Counted from the first letter of the stretch, positions 1 to 8,774 are shown. The stretch: 33,747 bases of DNA from Deltaproteobacteria bacterium (GCA_029555025.1 JAKPTZ010000097.1:1-33747), one strand, 5' to 3'. Notes: generated by a model not told the origin, from the sequence alone. Numbers and translations: made by a program.

Positions 1-969
1 CTTCGATGTGTTTGCCTTGAATTTTGCGTCAAGGCGGATGTGCTCGAGATGCAGTCCGATGATCGAGACCAGGAAGTAAGTGGCAACGACGACTAGGAAG
101 AGCCTGTCGAGCCTGTCCGGTCTGTCTTTGAGCTTGTACTGGCCAAGACTCCAACCGAAGCGGGAATTTTTGGAATCGCGGAAGAATTCCTCGATGGTAA
201 AGCGCCTGCCGTAAAGTGCGACGATGTCTCTTGCGTGCAGGTCGAGGTCTGAGAACAGCAGCCATGGCTCCTTCTGGTCTCGGTCAAAGACGGCAACGAG
301 CCTGACGTCCTCGGGCTTGTCCATGGTTGCCATGACGTGGCCGAAATCCTTGACGATGCCGGAAGAAAGTTTTAGTCCGCGCAGAGCAATTTTTTCACCT
401 GCCTCGGTCATTACGTGCACGTCGGAGCAACTTCTGATGACGAAGTGAAAGCCCAGTTTCTTGATGTGTTTGACAAGCGAGACGCGTCTGAAGCCGCGGT
501 CAAATAGCAGAATCGCGTTAACGTTTCTGGGAATAATGTCCCGCAGGACGACAAGGAAACTGTTTTCAAAGGCATTCTGACTGCGCTGGAGCTTCCTGAA
601 GTCGCAGGTGGCCCAGTAGATGGGAATGCCGCGTCTTCTGATGACGACCGACGCGACCAGAACGGGCCAGGGCCCGATCTTTGTCCAGTCGATAGCGATC
701 TTTACGGACTTGCGCGGGCCCAGGACAGTGGCGAACAGAGCTTTGCACCAGTCGCAGACGACGACGTTATCGTTTCCCAGGAAGCGGTCGACGCGCTTGA
801 TGGAGTGCTTGAAAGCGGTCCTGGAGTGGATGCCGCGGCCAAGCGCGGCAACACCTGCCCTGCCGGTCACGAGCAGGGCTGCCATGAGTACAGCCAAAGT
901 CTGTCGATTTTTTGCATGAAGGCCTTGAAAAATGCGTCCGACTACGATTACCATTCTCTTTGCTGACAT
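1..969 (-). CDS. IS4-family DDE transposase, C-terminus beyond left edge
   Basis: An open frame of 323 codons runs from an ATG at 969 to the left edge without a stop, so the C-terminus is missing. The protein is a cut-and-paste transposase of the IS4/Tnp_DDE type. Catalytic motifs visible in order are IDWTKIG (first Asp), LLFDRGF (second Asp) and the IS4 signature Y-(2)-R-(3)-E-(6)-K, seen as YGRRFTIEEFFRDSK, which supplies the catalytic Glu. The ATG is preceded by a clear AAGGAG ribosome binding site about 8 bases upstream. I see no frameshift in the visible part, so the copy could be intact. The start codon lies in the stem of an inverted repeat at 962-1012 (separate entry). Identification as an IS4-family transposase is secure; the exact IS subgroup cannot be assigned without the other end. 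Confidence 0.9.
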   Translation of the reverse strand, partial: MSAKRMVIVVGRIFQGLHAKNRQTLAVLMAALLVTGRAGVAALGRGIHSRTAFKHSIKRVDRFLGNDNVVVCDWCKALFATVLGPRKSVKIAIDWTKIGPWPVLVASVVIRRRGIPIYWATCDFRKLQRSQNAFENSFLVVLRDIIPRNVNAILLFDRGFRRVSLVKHIKKLGFHFVIRSCSDVHVMTEAGEKIALRGLKLSSGIVKDFGHVMATMDKPEDVRLVAVFDRDQKEPWLLFSDLDLHARDIVALYGRRFTIEEFFRDSKNSRFGWSLGQYKLKDRPDRLDRLFLVVVATYFLVSIIGLHLEHIRLDAKFKANTSK

Positions 970-1012
970 CGGGTAACTCCTTGATTTTGCACAAGAATTA
1001 TCCGATGTCGGC
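962..1012 (-). promoter_or_regulatory. Inverted repeat enclosing the transposase start and ribosome binding site
   Basis: GCTGACATCGG at 962-972 and CCGATGTCGGC at 1002-1012 are complementary at 10 of 11 positions. In a minus-strand transcript starting outside the element, they would form a stem with the AUG inside it and the AAGGAG sequence in the loop. Comparable fold-back structures in IS10 and IS50 reduce translation from read-through transcripts. The pairing is seen directly; the regulatory role is inferred. Confidence 0.5.
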
Positions 1013-1016
1013 ATCT

Positions 1017-1460
1017 TTTTATCCAGTTAAAATCGGCACATTTCTCAAAGTTTTCAACAGGTTATTGAAGTCGCGCTCCGATAATCGCCGGGCGTACGCC
1101 GATGGCCGCGGCAGGCGGCGGGGAAGCCTGGAGCGGCATACCCCACCCGATGCGATGCGAGGGCGTGAACAGGAGTGAGAGAGGAATAGAGGCCGGCGAA
1201 TCGGCGCGGTACAATCCAAAAACAAGCGACATCGTGCATCAGCCGACCGAGCCGACGCCCGAACGAACGACGTGAACGCACCGCACTCGCACGGGAAGGG
1301 GTGAAGGGGGAGCCGCGGAAGGGTTTACCGCCGACCGCCAACCATCACGGGGCGTACTCCCTTTCCTATGAGGGGATGGCTCAGGGATAAGCTGCCCGCG
1401 CCCTGTTCACAAAGCGGTTTCGGGAATAGAATCATGCGTCGGTCGGTTTTCGGCGCGGCG
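1017..1460. other. Intergenic stretch without a convincing gene
   Basis: About 450 bases separate the insertion sequence from the ABC transporter operon. Frames on both strands exist (for example 1054-1341 minus, 95 residues) but are rich in Arg, Ser and Pro, match no family I recognise and lack a good ribosome binding site. No tRNA-like fold or array of repeats is evident. The composition, with runs such as GAACGAACGACG and GGGAAGGGGTGAAGGGGG, looks unlike the flanking coding DNA, so this may be debris of an older mobile element or a non-coding spacer. Confidence 0.5.
1404..1432 (+). promoter_or_regulatory. Weak candidate promoter of the ABC transporter operon
   Basis: A TAGAAT -10 hexamer at 1427-1432 lies 63 bases before the first ATG of the operon. 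The only -35 options are poor: TGTTCA at 17-bp spacing, or TTCACA at 15-bp spacing. It is listed because nothing better is visible upstream. Confidence 0.25.
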
Positions 1461-1495
1461 GTTTGTCAGGTTCGCCATCATGTGTTGGTCACCCA

Positions 1496-2470
1496 ATGAT
1501 TGAAGTCAGGCGCCTGGTTAAGGATTATGGCCCGCTTCGGGCCCTTGACGGGATTTCGTTTTCGGTCGGGGCCGGGGAGGTGGCCGGTTTTCTTGGGCCG
1601 AACGGTGCCGGCAAGACCACATGCATGAAGATCGTGACCGGGTTCATTTCGGCCACTTCCGGAAGCGTGGCCGTCAACGGGCTGGATACGGTTGACCAGG
1701 GTGTCGAGGCAAGGCGTCTTATGGGATACCTGCCGGAAAACGCGCCGGTCTATGGCGAAATGACGGTTGGAGAGTACCTGACCTTCATCGCGCGCGTCCG
1801 CATGATCCCGAAGCGCTCGATCGCGCGCCGGGTGATGGAGGTCGCCGAGACCACCGGTGTTCAGCACCGCCTCAACCAGGAAACGGGAACCCTTTCGCGC
1901 GGATTCAGGCAGCGCACCGGGCTTGCGGCGGCGCTTATCCACAATCCACAGATTCTGATCCTGGACGAGCCGACGTCAGGGCTGGATCCGAACCAGATCG
2001 TTGAAATCAGATCCCTTATCAGGGACATTGGACGCGACAGAACGGTAATACTTTCGACCCATAACCTGGCCGAGGTGACCGCCGTCTGCAACCGCATCAT
2101 CATCGTCCATCTGGGGCGAATCGTGGCGGACGGCACTTGTGATGCAATCAGCCGGGATCATGGCCACGCGGATTCGTGCCTGGTGTCGTTTTCGACCGAC
2201 GGTCTGCCCGATCACGGGGAAGTCGCGGCCGATCTTGGACGGCTCGAGGGCTGCATGGACGTCACCCCGGTCAGGGACGGTGTCAGGCAGCAGTTGACAT
2301 TCCGGCTTCGCGCCGAGTCAGGTCGGGATTTGCGCCCCGCCATATTCTCGCTTGCCGCGGGACGCAACTGGGGGCTGGTCGAATTGCGCAGCGAAAGGCT
2401 CGACCTGGAAACGATCTTTTCCCGCCTGACGCGCCAGGCGACATGGGCTGGTGACAGATGGGAAGAGTGA
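1496..2470 (+). CDS. ABC transporter ATPase, GldA/NosF-like
   Basis: Nucleotide-binding subunit of an ABC-2 type exporter. Walker A is GPNGAGKTT at residues 34-42. The signature is LSRGF rather than LSGGQ, which is common in the GldA/gliding-type subgroup (family knowledge). Walker B is ILILDEPTSGLDP and the H-loop is LSTHNL. At 324 residues it has a roughly 90-residue C-terminal extension, typical of ABC-2 ATPases of this group. I chose ATG 1496 because the alignable domain begins at once (MIEVRRLVKDYG); a TTG at 1463 in frame would add 11 residues of no obvious value. It overlaps the permease by 13 bases, which implies translational coupling. The operon order ATPase, permease, GldG-like, DUF4340 recurs in several bacterial phyla; the substrate is unknown. 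Confidence 0.93.
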   Translation: MIEVRRLVKDYGPLRALDGISFSVGAGEVAGFLGPNGAGKTTCMKIVTGFISATSGSVAVNGLDTVDQGVEARRLMGYLPENAPVYGEMTVGEYLTFIARVRMIPKRSIARRVMEVAETTGVQHRLNQETGTLSRGFRQRTGLAAALIHNPQILILDEPTSGLDPNQIVEIRSLIRDIGRDRTVILSTHNLAEVTAVCNRIIIVHLGRIVADGTCDAISRDHGHADSCLVSFSTDGLPDHGEVAADLGRLEGCMDVTPVRDGVRQQLTFRLRAESGRDLRPAIFSLAAGRNWGLVELRSERLDLETIFSRLTRQATWAGDRWEE

Positions 2471-3204
2471 TTGCCATTGCCCGCCGTGAGTTTTTTGCAC
2501 ATTTCGGGTCGCCGGCCGCCTGGGTGGCGATTGCGATCTTCCTGTCGCTTCTGGGCGTCACATTTTTCTTCAATATGCCGTTTTTCATTGTCAAGCCGGC
2601 CTTCTTCCTGGCACGCGAGGCGTCCTTGAGATGGCTTTTCGAATGGATGATGTTCCTTTTCACCATCATCCTGCCGGCCATTTCAATGCGTCTTCTGGCC
2701 GAGGAGCGCAAGCTGGGAACGATGGAAATACTGCTTACCCTGCCTGTTGATGAATTCGATGTCGTCGTCGGCAAGCTTGTCGGTTCGATCGGGTTCCTTC
2801 TTGTGGCCTTGAGCCTGACCCTTTTCTATCCGTTGATGCTGGTCATTCTTGGCCAGCCCGATCCGGGGCCAATCCTGGGCGGGTATATCGGGGTGACGCT
2901 GGCAGGCGCGGCGTATCTGGCCATTGGGCTTCTGGCCTCGTCCTGGACGTCATCCCAGATCACGGCATTCATTATTGCGATAGCCATCTGCGCCGGCATG
3001 TCGTTTGCCGACAGGATTCCCGAGGCGCTCGGGCTTCACTCACTGCCGCTGCTGGACGCCTTTTCGTTCGGTAGTCATTTCCAGTCCATAGCTCGTGGCG
3101 TCATAGACACCCGCGACATACTCTATTTCCTTGGTGTCCTCTTCACGGCCGTTGCGTGGACCATCTTCTCGGTGGAATCACGCAAGTGGAAAAAGGGGGC
3201 ATAG
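2458..3204 (+). CDS. ABC-2 type permease, GldF-like
   Basis: Integral membrane subunit of the exporter. The 248-residue protein opens with the amphipathic stretch MGRVIAIARREFFAHFGSP typical of ABC-2 permeases, followed by about six hydrophobic helices. The conserved cytoplasmic segment LLAEERKLGTMEILLTLPV between the second and third helices is diagnostic of the NatB/GldF/NosY permease group. The ATG at 2458 lies inside the end of the ATPase gene (13-base overlap). It should pair with that ATPase and with the GldG-like and DUF4340 proteins that follow. The transported substrate cannot be read from sequence. Confidence 0.93.
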   Translation: MGRVIAIARREFFAHFGSPAAWVAIAIFLSLLGVTFFFNMPFFIVKPAFFLAREASLRWLFEWMMFLFTIILPAISMRLLAEERKLGTMEILLTLPVDEFDVVVGKLVGSIGFLLVALSLTLFYPLMLVILGQPDPGPILGGYIGVTLAGAAYLAIGLLASSWTSSQITAFIIAIAICAGMSFADRIPEALGLHSLPLLDAFSFGSHFQSIARGVIDTRDILYFLGVLFTAVAWTIFSVESRKWKKGA

Positions 3205-3205
3205 C

Positions 3206-5488
3206 ATGTCGTCACGCAGCCGCAGGAATGCCGTCCTTGCCGCACTCGCGATTTCGGGCATCGCGGTGCTTCTTAACGTGCTCGGGTTCTGGTTTTTCGG
3301 GCGTGTCGATCTTACCCGGAATTCAAGGTATTCCCTGTCGCAGACCAGCCGGGACGCGGTTCGGATGCTCGATGGCCTGGACGTGCAGGTATTCATCAGC
3401 AGCGATCTTCCGACGTCGATGGTTTACCAGGGGCGTCAGATCCAGATCAGGGGTTTTGATCGGGAACTGCTTGACAGGCTTGGCGAATATCAGTCCTGGT
3501 CGGCCGGTGGAATGCGAATTTCGGTCGTGCGCGACGACGTCGAGCCCAAGGCGGCGCGTGCAAGGCTGGAACTCTTTTCCTGGAAGGACGCCGAGGTTCG
3601 CGGCGGGCGTCTGGAATTTCGGAAGTACGCTCTCGGGGCGGTCTTTTCGTATCGCAACCAGACCGAGGTGCTGCCGATTGTCACCGATCCGGATTCCCTT
3701 GAGTTTGAAATCACCAGGATTCTGACAAGGCTGGCGGAAAAATACGCGAAGTCAAGGGCCATCGAGCCCTACGTCAAATCCGGGTCGGAAATTCACGATG
3801 CGGCGCGTGCGTGCATGGACAAGGTTGCCGAGCTTCTGCGGGCACCTGCCGGCGGTGTTGCCGCGATGATGGGTCTGGCCCAGCCGGGAATCGCCGATAA
3901 GCTGGCCGTCGATGTGCCCGGTATCGCCAGGGATTGTGGAAGCATCGGCGGATCCATTGCCGCCGCCGCCGGTTCAGCCGGTCAGAACGCGACGCTGGAC
4001 GCGCTTGTCAGGGCAGCACGGCTCTTTTCCGAATCGGCCGACAGCCTGATTGCAGCGTTGTCCGGAAAGACCGCGATGAACCAGCAGGACGTCGTCCAGA
4101 TTGTTTCCAGGATGGAGTCGGGCTTCCGGGTGCTCGATATCGAGGCAGGCAACCTTGGCAATCTCTCGACCCGCAGGAAGGTCGGCTTCCTGTGTGGCGG
4201 GCGTGCCTTCTGTCCCTTCCAGGACGAAAGCCGTCTGATCGAAAAGGACGTGGGCGAGGCGATAGCCGCCCGCAACCCCGATTTCAGACCGTTCCTTGCC
4301 GGCGTGGAACAGATTCAGAACCAGATAAACATCATCAACAACGGTCTTCGACAGGGAATGTTCGAGAACCGGGGCCTGAATGTCGTGAAGGTCGAATCCG
4401 GCCGCGAACTGCCGGGGGATCTGGATGCCCTGGTGGTTTTCGGGCCCGAAATGCCTCTTTCCGAACAGGACAGGTACAGGATCGATCAGTTCCTTCTTTC
4501 GGGACGTACGGTAATCTTTTTTGTTAACGCCTGGGACGTGGCCCTTTTCAATATCGACGAGGCCGGTGATTTTGAAAACGGGATTCCAATGGCGCCGCCA
4601 CGGCTTGAGTCCAGGACTGGAAACCTGAAGTCCGTTCTTGAGCCCTACGGGGTTCGCTTGCGCGGCGACCTGGTCGTCGGCCTGAAGTCGTTTGGCGATC
4701 TCGCGGTCTCAAGGCCGGGAGGGCAGTCCCAGGGCCAGAACAGTTTTCCGTACCCCCTTCTGCCGTTCCTGGACGTGATGGACAGAACCCACGTGCTTGT
4801 CAGGAACATGCCGGGAATCATCCTTCCATTCGCCACGACGGTGGAGCCGGATCCGAATGTCGGGCAACTTGAGTTTGCCCGCCTGATAAGCACGTCGCCC
4901 GAAACCGCCTATGTGACCGCGGGACTGGATATCGTTCCGGAACGGCTTGTGCAGTCAGTCGCAACGATGAAGGCCGGAAAGCCGGTCTCGTTGGCCCTGG
5001 CAGTTTCCGGGCCTTTCAAGTCGGCATTCGAGACCGTCCCCGAGGCCGTAGCATCCGGGGAAAACGGTCATCTTGCCCAGGGCGAAGGCCGGCTTCTGGT
5101 GATCGGCTCTTCCATGGGACTTGAAAACCTGTCTTCGGAAAAGGTGTTTTACGGCTTTTCGCTTTCCAGGCTTACATCCGGGATGGTCTCGCCAGCGTCC
5201 GAAATGGCCAGGTACGCGGCGCGTTTCCAGAACTGGCAGATGCGCCTTTCCCAGGTTTCGCCGGTGGTCGCCCAGAACATGGGGTTTGTGTATAACTGCC
5301 TCGACTGGGGCGTGATGAACGAGGCGCTTGTCGATATCAGATCCAAGACCGACGACAGGCGCCCGATTGACCAGGTCACGCCGGTGGCGGCGCGGATAAT
5401 CGAGCTTGCCTTCATAATTGGCCTTCCCCTGCTGTTTGCAGGGATCGGGGTCGTCCGACACAGGATGCGCCGCAACAGGCCCTGGTGA
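3206..5488 (+). CDS. GldG-like ABC transporter auxiliary protein with a helical insertion
   Basis: A 760-residue membrane-anchored periplasmic protein of the ABC_transp_aux (GldG) type. A transmembrane helix at about residues 8-32 is followed by FGRVDLTRNSRYSLSQTSRD, the hallmark of the family (D-x-T-x-x-x-x-Y-S-L-S). A second helix lies near the C-terminus (about 728-748) with a basic tail. The segment at about 180-322 is Ala/Gly-rich, predicted helical, and interrupts the usual passage from the N-terminal domain to the KVGFL strand. Cys330 and Cys336 follow it. ATG 3206 lies 1 base after the permease stop (TAG 3202-3204) with GGGGG just upstream; the frame stays open further 5' but inside the permease gene. 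The stop overlaps the next start as GTGA. Function of the family is unproven outside Bacteroidetes gliding. Confidence 0.88.
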   Translation: MSSRSRRNAVLAALAISGIAVLLNVLGFWFFGRVDLTRNSRYSLSQTSRDAVRMLDGLDVQVFISSDLPTSMVYQGRQIQIRGFDRELLDRLGEYQSWSAGGMRISVVRDDVEPKAARARLELFSWKDAEVRGGRLEFRKYALGAVFSYRNQTEVLPIVTDPDSLEFEITRILTRLAEKYAKSRAIEPYVKSGSEIHDAARACMDKVAELLRAPAGGVAAMMGLAQPGIADKLAVDVPGIARDCGSIGGSIAAAAGSAGQNATLDALVRAARLFSESADSLIAALSGKTAMNQQDVVQIVSRMESGFRVLDIEAGNLGNLSTRRKVGFLCGGRAFCPFQDESRLIEKDVGEAIAARNPDFRPFLAGVEQIQNQINIINNGLRQGMFENRGLNVVKVESGRELPGDLDALVVFGPEMPLSEQDRYRIDQFLLSGRTVIFFVNAWDVALFNIDEAGDFENGIPMAPPRLESRTGNLKSVLEPYGVRLRGDLVVGLKSFGDLAVSRPGGQSQGQNSFPYPLLPFLDVMDRTHVLVRNMPGIILPFATTVEPDPNVGQLEFARLISTSPETAYVTAGLDIVPERLVQSVATMKAGKPVSLALAVSGPFKSAFETVPEAVASGENGHLAQGEGRLLVIGSSMGLENLSSEKVFYGFSLSRLTSGMVSPASEMARYAARFQNWQMRLSQVSPVVAQNMGFVYNCLDWGVMNEALVDIRSKTDDRRPIDQVTPVAARIIELAFIIGLPLLFAGIGVVRHRMRRNRPW

Positions 5489-7272
5489 ATTCGAAGCCGT
5501 CCGGGGGAAACTTGAGGAAGAGCACCAGGATACTCCTGCTGGCCTTTGTGATGCTGCTTGCAGGGTTTGGCGCAACGTATCTGTCCAGGAGGCTGGATCA
5601 AAGGGATACCTTGCTTATTCCGGCGATTGCCGACAAGTCGTCAGTCCGTCTTATCGAACTGTCCTCAGGATCCCGCCTGGTGAAGCTTTCAAGGCTGCCC
5701 GATGGTGAATGGTCATTCTTCCCGCCGGCTGGCGCGCGTGCCGACCGGCTTGCGGTGAACGGTCTGCTGGATGCCTTTTCCAGCGACCTGGTTTCAGTGA
5801 TTCCGGTTGACACCGAGGCCGGGGCGGCCGAATACGGGCTTGACCCCGACACGGCGATCCGGGTTGCCTTCGACATCGGCAGCGGGTCTTCACAGGACAT
5901 TGAAATCGGTTCCGTGCAGGATAATCCCGATGCAGGCCCGGACACTTTCGTGCGCATGTCGGGCGCAGATCAGGTCTTCAGGCTGACCGGGCACGATCTT
6001 CGCAGACCCTTTCCCAGGGGCCTGGATTCGATGCGGTCGTCAAGGTTGTTTTCCTTCGGTGTCGGCGACGTAAAAACAGTCACGTTTTCCAGATTGGATG
6101 GCGATTCGAAATGGGAGGCTGTCACCGTGACATACGAAGGTGACAGAAAAAGTCCCCTTGCCAGGATGGGCTGGCGAATCGTGTCGCCTGGCGGGTGGGA
6201 GCCTGGTGGAATTGAAGAGGTCGTCGGCCAGGCAAGCCTTGTGCTTGTCGATTCGTGGGCCGAATCGCTTCCCGAAGGGGTTTTTATCTCTTCCCCGGTC
6301 GCGAAGGTGACCTTCGGGCTTGTCGATGGACGCACGGTGGAAGTTGTCCTTTCGGCTGAGAGCGCCGGATTTGTCTGGGTTGCCACCAGCGAAGTTGCCG
6401 GGTTCGCGCGCCTTCGTTCCGCCGACGCCGGGCTTCTTGCAAAATCGCTTTTCGATCTGGCGGATCTGAGCCTTGTGAAGTCATCGCCGGAAGAAATCGA
6501 GTCCGTCCTGATCGAAGGCGAGGGCCGTCGCCTGGCGATTCGAAGGGAAGGTGCCGGGATTGTCTCCGACGGCATGCCGGCGCCCCTGGATCGCAGCGAG
6601 GTCGAGACCTGGCTGCGTTCGATAAGCGAGATGGATGCTTCAGGCGTGATTTCCGGAAAGGCGGCGTCTTCCGCCTTCCAATCCGATCTTCGATTGAAGG
6701 TGACCAGAACCGATAGAAGTGTCATTTCCGTTTCGTTCGGCCCGAGGGAACGGGATGGACGAAGGCACGCCATGGTTGATGGCTTGCCAGGCATCGCGGT
6801 TGTGACCGCAGCCGAACTCGCGCCGCTGGACATCACCGTTGACCGGCTGATGGCAAGATCCGTCTTTCCCCGCGATTCATCGACTCTCAGGAAGATCCGC
6901 GTCTGGTCGCCGGTGTTCGGAACCGCAGTGATAAGGCCGCCCGAAAAGGGCGAAAAGAACTTCAGCGTCCAGTTCGGAAACAGCCCGGCCATATCCTCCC
7001 AGGCAGTGACATCGATTGCGACCGCGGCGATTTCGATGCGCGCCCATTCATTTGTCGATGATGTGCGGCCGTCCCGGATCAGGGCGGATCACCTTTCGGT
7101 CACCTTCACGGCCGAAGGCGGCGATATCGTCCTGAAGGTTTCCTCGGCCGAAAGAGGCGGTGGATTTGTTGCCGCCACGACCGGCAATCGTTTCATGGAC
7201 AGCCGGGCCTTCGTGATTCCGGCTTCGATGATTGATGCGGTTTCCGCGGTATTCGCCATCAGGGAACTGTGA
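5485..7272 (+). CDS. DUF4340 domain protein
   Basis: A 595-residue protein with one N-terminal transmembrane helix at about residues 14-32 and a large periplasmic part. The pattern of a short hydrophobic anchor, then 'SVRLIELSSG..LVKLSRLPDGEWSF' and 'YGLDPDTAIRVAFD', matches the DUF4340 family, which usually sits beside GldG-like proteins. Further internal segments (about 195-290 and 335-430) have the same strand-rich character and may be repeats of the fold. Translation starts at GTG 5485, which overlaps the previous stop in a GTGA junction, so the gene is coupled to the transporter. Its TGA stop abuts the stop of the convergent gene on the other strand, with no spacer. Role unknown; probably a periplasmic accessory of the exporter. 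Confidence 0.85.
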   Translation: MNSKPSGGNLRKSTRILLLAFVMLLAGFGATYLSRRLDQRDTLLIPAIADKSSVRLIELSSGSRLVKLSRLPDGEWSFFPPAGARADRLAVNGLLDAFSSDLVSVIPVDTEAGAAEYGLDPDTAIRVAFDIGSGSSQDIEIGSVQDNPDAGPDTFVRMSGADQVFRLTGHDLRRPFPRGLDSMRSSRLFSFGVGDVKTVTFSRLDGDSKWEAVTVTYEGDRKSPLARMGWRIVSPGGWEPGGIEEVVGQASLVLVDSWAESLPEGVFISSPVAKVTFGLVDGRTVEVVLSAESAGFVWVATSEVAGFARLRSADAGLLAKSLFDLADLSLVKSSPEEIESVLIEGEGRRLAIRREGAGIVSDGMPAPLDRSEVETWLRSISEMDASGVISGKAASSAFQSDLRLKVTRTDRSVISVSFGPRERDGRRHAMVDGLPGIAVVTAAELAPLDITVDRLMARSVFPRDSSTLRKIRVWSPVFGTAVIRPPEKGEKNFSVQFGNSPAISSQAVTSIATAAISMRAHSFVDDVRPSRIRADHLSVTFTAEGGDIVLKVSSAERGGGFVAATTGNRFMDSRAFVIPASMIDAVSAVFAIREL

Positions 7273-8100
7273 TCATTCCCGACAGTCCTGGGAGCCTTTC
7301 GGGCAGGCAAACCTTACATGCGCGTGCCTGAAGTGGCCCTTTGCATGCCTGATGATGCCGCTTTTCGCGCTTTCCCCCTTCGGGTACTGAAACAGGTAAT
7401 CCAACTGAGCGTCGCTGTATCCCATGTCGCGCGCGGCCTGGAAAAAGAACTTCTGCAGCGCGTAATTGATGAAGATGAAGCTGACGCGTCCCGTCGAAAC
7501 CAGGTTCACCAGAAGCGCAAGCGACTTTTCGAAGTCGATTTGTGCCGGATCAAGATCGCCGAATGTTCGCAGGGGCACGTTTTCACGGGCAAAAAATGCG
7601 ATATCGACATCGCGGCCGGATTGGTGTGACTTGTGTGGCGGAATCGGGCCTCCGTCAGCGTCCGACAGCGATCCGACAAGGGCCGGCACCGAGTTCGGGT
7701 AGTCCCGCAGAAGCTCGCCGGCCGCGAACATCACAAGCATGACGGTCTCATCCGTCCCGAAAGGGGCCGTCCCGGTCTGGATGAAACCGGGGCCACTTCT
7801 TCCGATATCCTTTCCATTGACCAGGCTTCCCGACGAAGGGCTGCCAATCGAACTTGAACGCACGGGAAATCTGAGCGTCATCGGCTCGCCCCTGGGGGTG
7901 ACGAACTGGATCGTCGCCCAGGCCGGCGCCTGTCCGGATTCATCTGTCGCGGTCTCGACGGTCTCTTCCGCTGGCGGCGATTCCTCAACTCCCTGGTCGT
8001 TTTCGCCGGGCGTCGGGGAATCATCTTCCTTCACCTGGCTTCCCGCGGCCGCGCATGAGAGGAGCATCGAAATGATGGCGACGTATCGAAGCCTTATCAT
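7273..8100 (-). CDS. MepA-like murein endopeptidase lipoprotein (peptidase M74)
   Basis: A 275-residue LAS-type zinc metallopeptidase, likely cleaving peptidoglycan cross-links in the periplasm. The motifs are SHQSGRDVDIAFF (His159 and Asp166) and HFRHAHVRFACP (His259 and His261), the expected zinc ligands and catalytic residues of the MepA fold. The N-terminus has a type II signal peptide with a lipobox ending LLSC (Cys16), then an acidic Pro/Glu-rich linker to about residue 58. Classical E. coli MepA is a soluble periplasmic protein, so lipid anchoring is a lineage difference. The start overlaps the stop of the upstream lipoprotein gene as ATGA, so the two are co-translated. The last two Cys (266 and 273) could form a disulfide. 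Confidence 0.85.
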   Translation of the reverse strand: MIRLRYVAIISMLLSCAAAGSQVKEDDSPTPGENDQGVEESPPAEETVETATDESGQAPAWATIQFVTPRGEPMTLRFPVRSSSIGSPSSGSLVNGKDIGRSGPGFIQTGTAPFGTDETVMLVMFAAGELLRDYPNSVPALVGSLSDADGGPIPPHKSHQSGRDVDIAFFARENVPLRTFGDLDPAQIDFEKSLALLVNLVSTGRVSFIFINYALQKFFFQAARDMGYSDAQLDYLFQYPKGESAKSGIIRHAKGHFRHAHVRFACPKGSQDCRE

Positions 8101-8732
8101 CGGGGGGCTTTCCCGGTTTCTGAATCAAGCGAATCGACGACGGCCTTGACGTTGATGTAAAGCTCGCTGGCCGCCTTGTAGTTCATTCGGAAAAGACGGG
8201 CCTGGTCGTCGGGAGGCTCGATTCCGTAAGTGTTGTCCTGATTCAGGACAAGGTTGATCTGGCGTCCCGCAATCGTGGTGACGACGTAATTGCGACTTCC
8301 CTTCCTGGTTTCCGAAATCCTGGAAATGGATGTTTCAACCGAGTGTCTTGAATCGCCCGGAACCAGCGACACCGGGAAAGCGGATCGCATCAACGCACCG
8401 AAGTACTGTTGCGGCGACGCCGCATTCCTGATTTCGGCAGATCCGATCTCGGAAAGGTAGTTCTGCTTCAGCGCCGCCGGAATGCTGGACTCAATCAGGC
8501 TGGCAGTCTTGCGGTTCATCTGCCAGGTTCTTGTGATGTTGTCCTTGACCTCGGGGATCATCAGGGGAAAGACACCTTCCCAGTCACCCCGCAACAGGTG
8601 CGCCCGAAACGATTCGTATGCGGCCTCGGGAGAGGTCAGGTCAACGGTCTTCTGGCCGCATCCGCATGCCGGAATCAGCATCGCGACAAGCACGAGGGCG
8701 AAAATCGGGGATGACGATGAAAAACGGTTCAC
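8097..8732 (-). CDS. Lipoprotein, possibly NTF2-like
   Basis: A 211-residue protein with a signal peptide and lipobox LIPAC (Cys23). I do not recognise it firmly. After the anchor, the segment SPEAAYESFRAHLLRGDWEG resembles the first helix of NTF2-like/DUF4878 lipoproteins, in which a small alpha+beta cone fold follows the anchor; this is an inference from pattern only. The last 50 residues include the hydrophilic stretch NYKAASELYINVKAVVDSL. It is coupled to the MepA-like gene through an ATGA overlap, which suggests a joint role in envelope or peptidoglycan maintenance. The gene is 42 bases downstream of the small lipoprotein gene and may share its promoter. Confidence 0.75.
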   Translation of the reverse strand: MNRFSSSSPIFALVLVAMLIPACGCGQKTVDLTSPEAAYESFRAHLLRGDWEGVFPLMIPEVKDNITRTWQMNRKTASLIESSIPAALKQNYLSEIGSAEIRNAASPQQYFGALMRSAFPVSLVPGDSRHSVETSISRISETRKGSRNYVVTTIAGRQINLVLNQDNTYGIEPPDDQARLFRMNYKAASELYINVKAVVDSLDSETGKAPR

Positions 8733-8774
8733 ACCGGCCTCGCTGCAACGGGAACGGAAAGGAGGAAGCGGGAA

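Larger units (their letters stand above)
1..1016 (-). mobile_element. Partial IS4-family insertion sequence
   Basis: The transposase frame and its 5' leader define one end of an insertion sequence whose other end is outside the window. I cannot fix the terminal inverted repeat because its partner is not visible. The boundary at about 1016 is an estimate from the end of the inverted repeat that covers the transposase start; the true end could lie some tens of bases further right. Confidence 0.6.

Noticed and set aside
1054-1341. 95-residue minus-strand frame in the spacer beside the insertion sequence
   Set aside because: Arg/Ser/Pro-rich, no recognised family, no ribosome binding site; probably non-coding.
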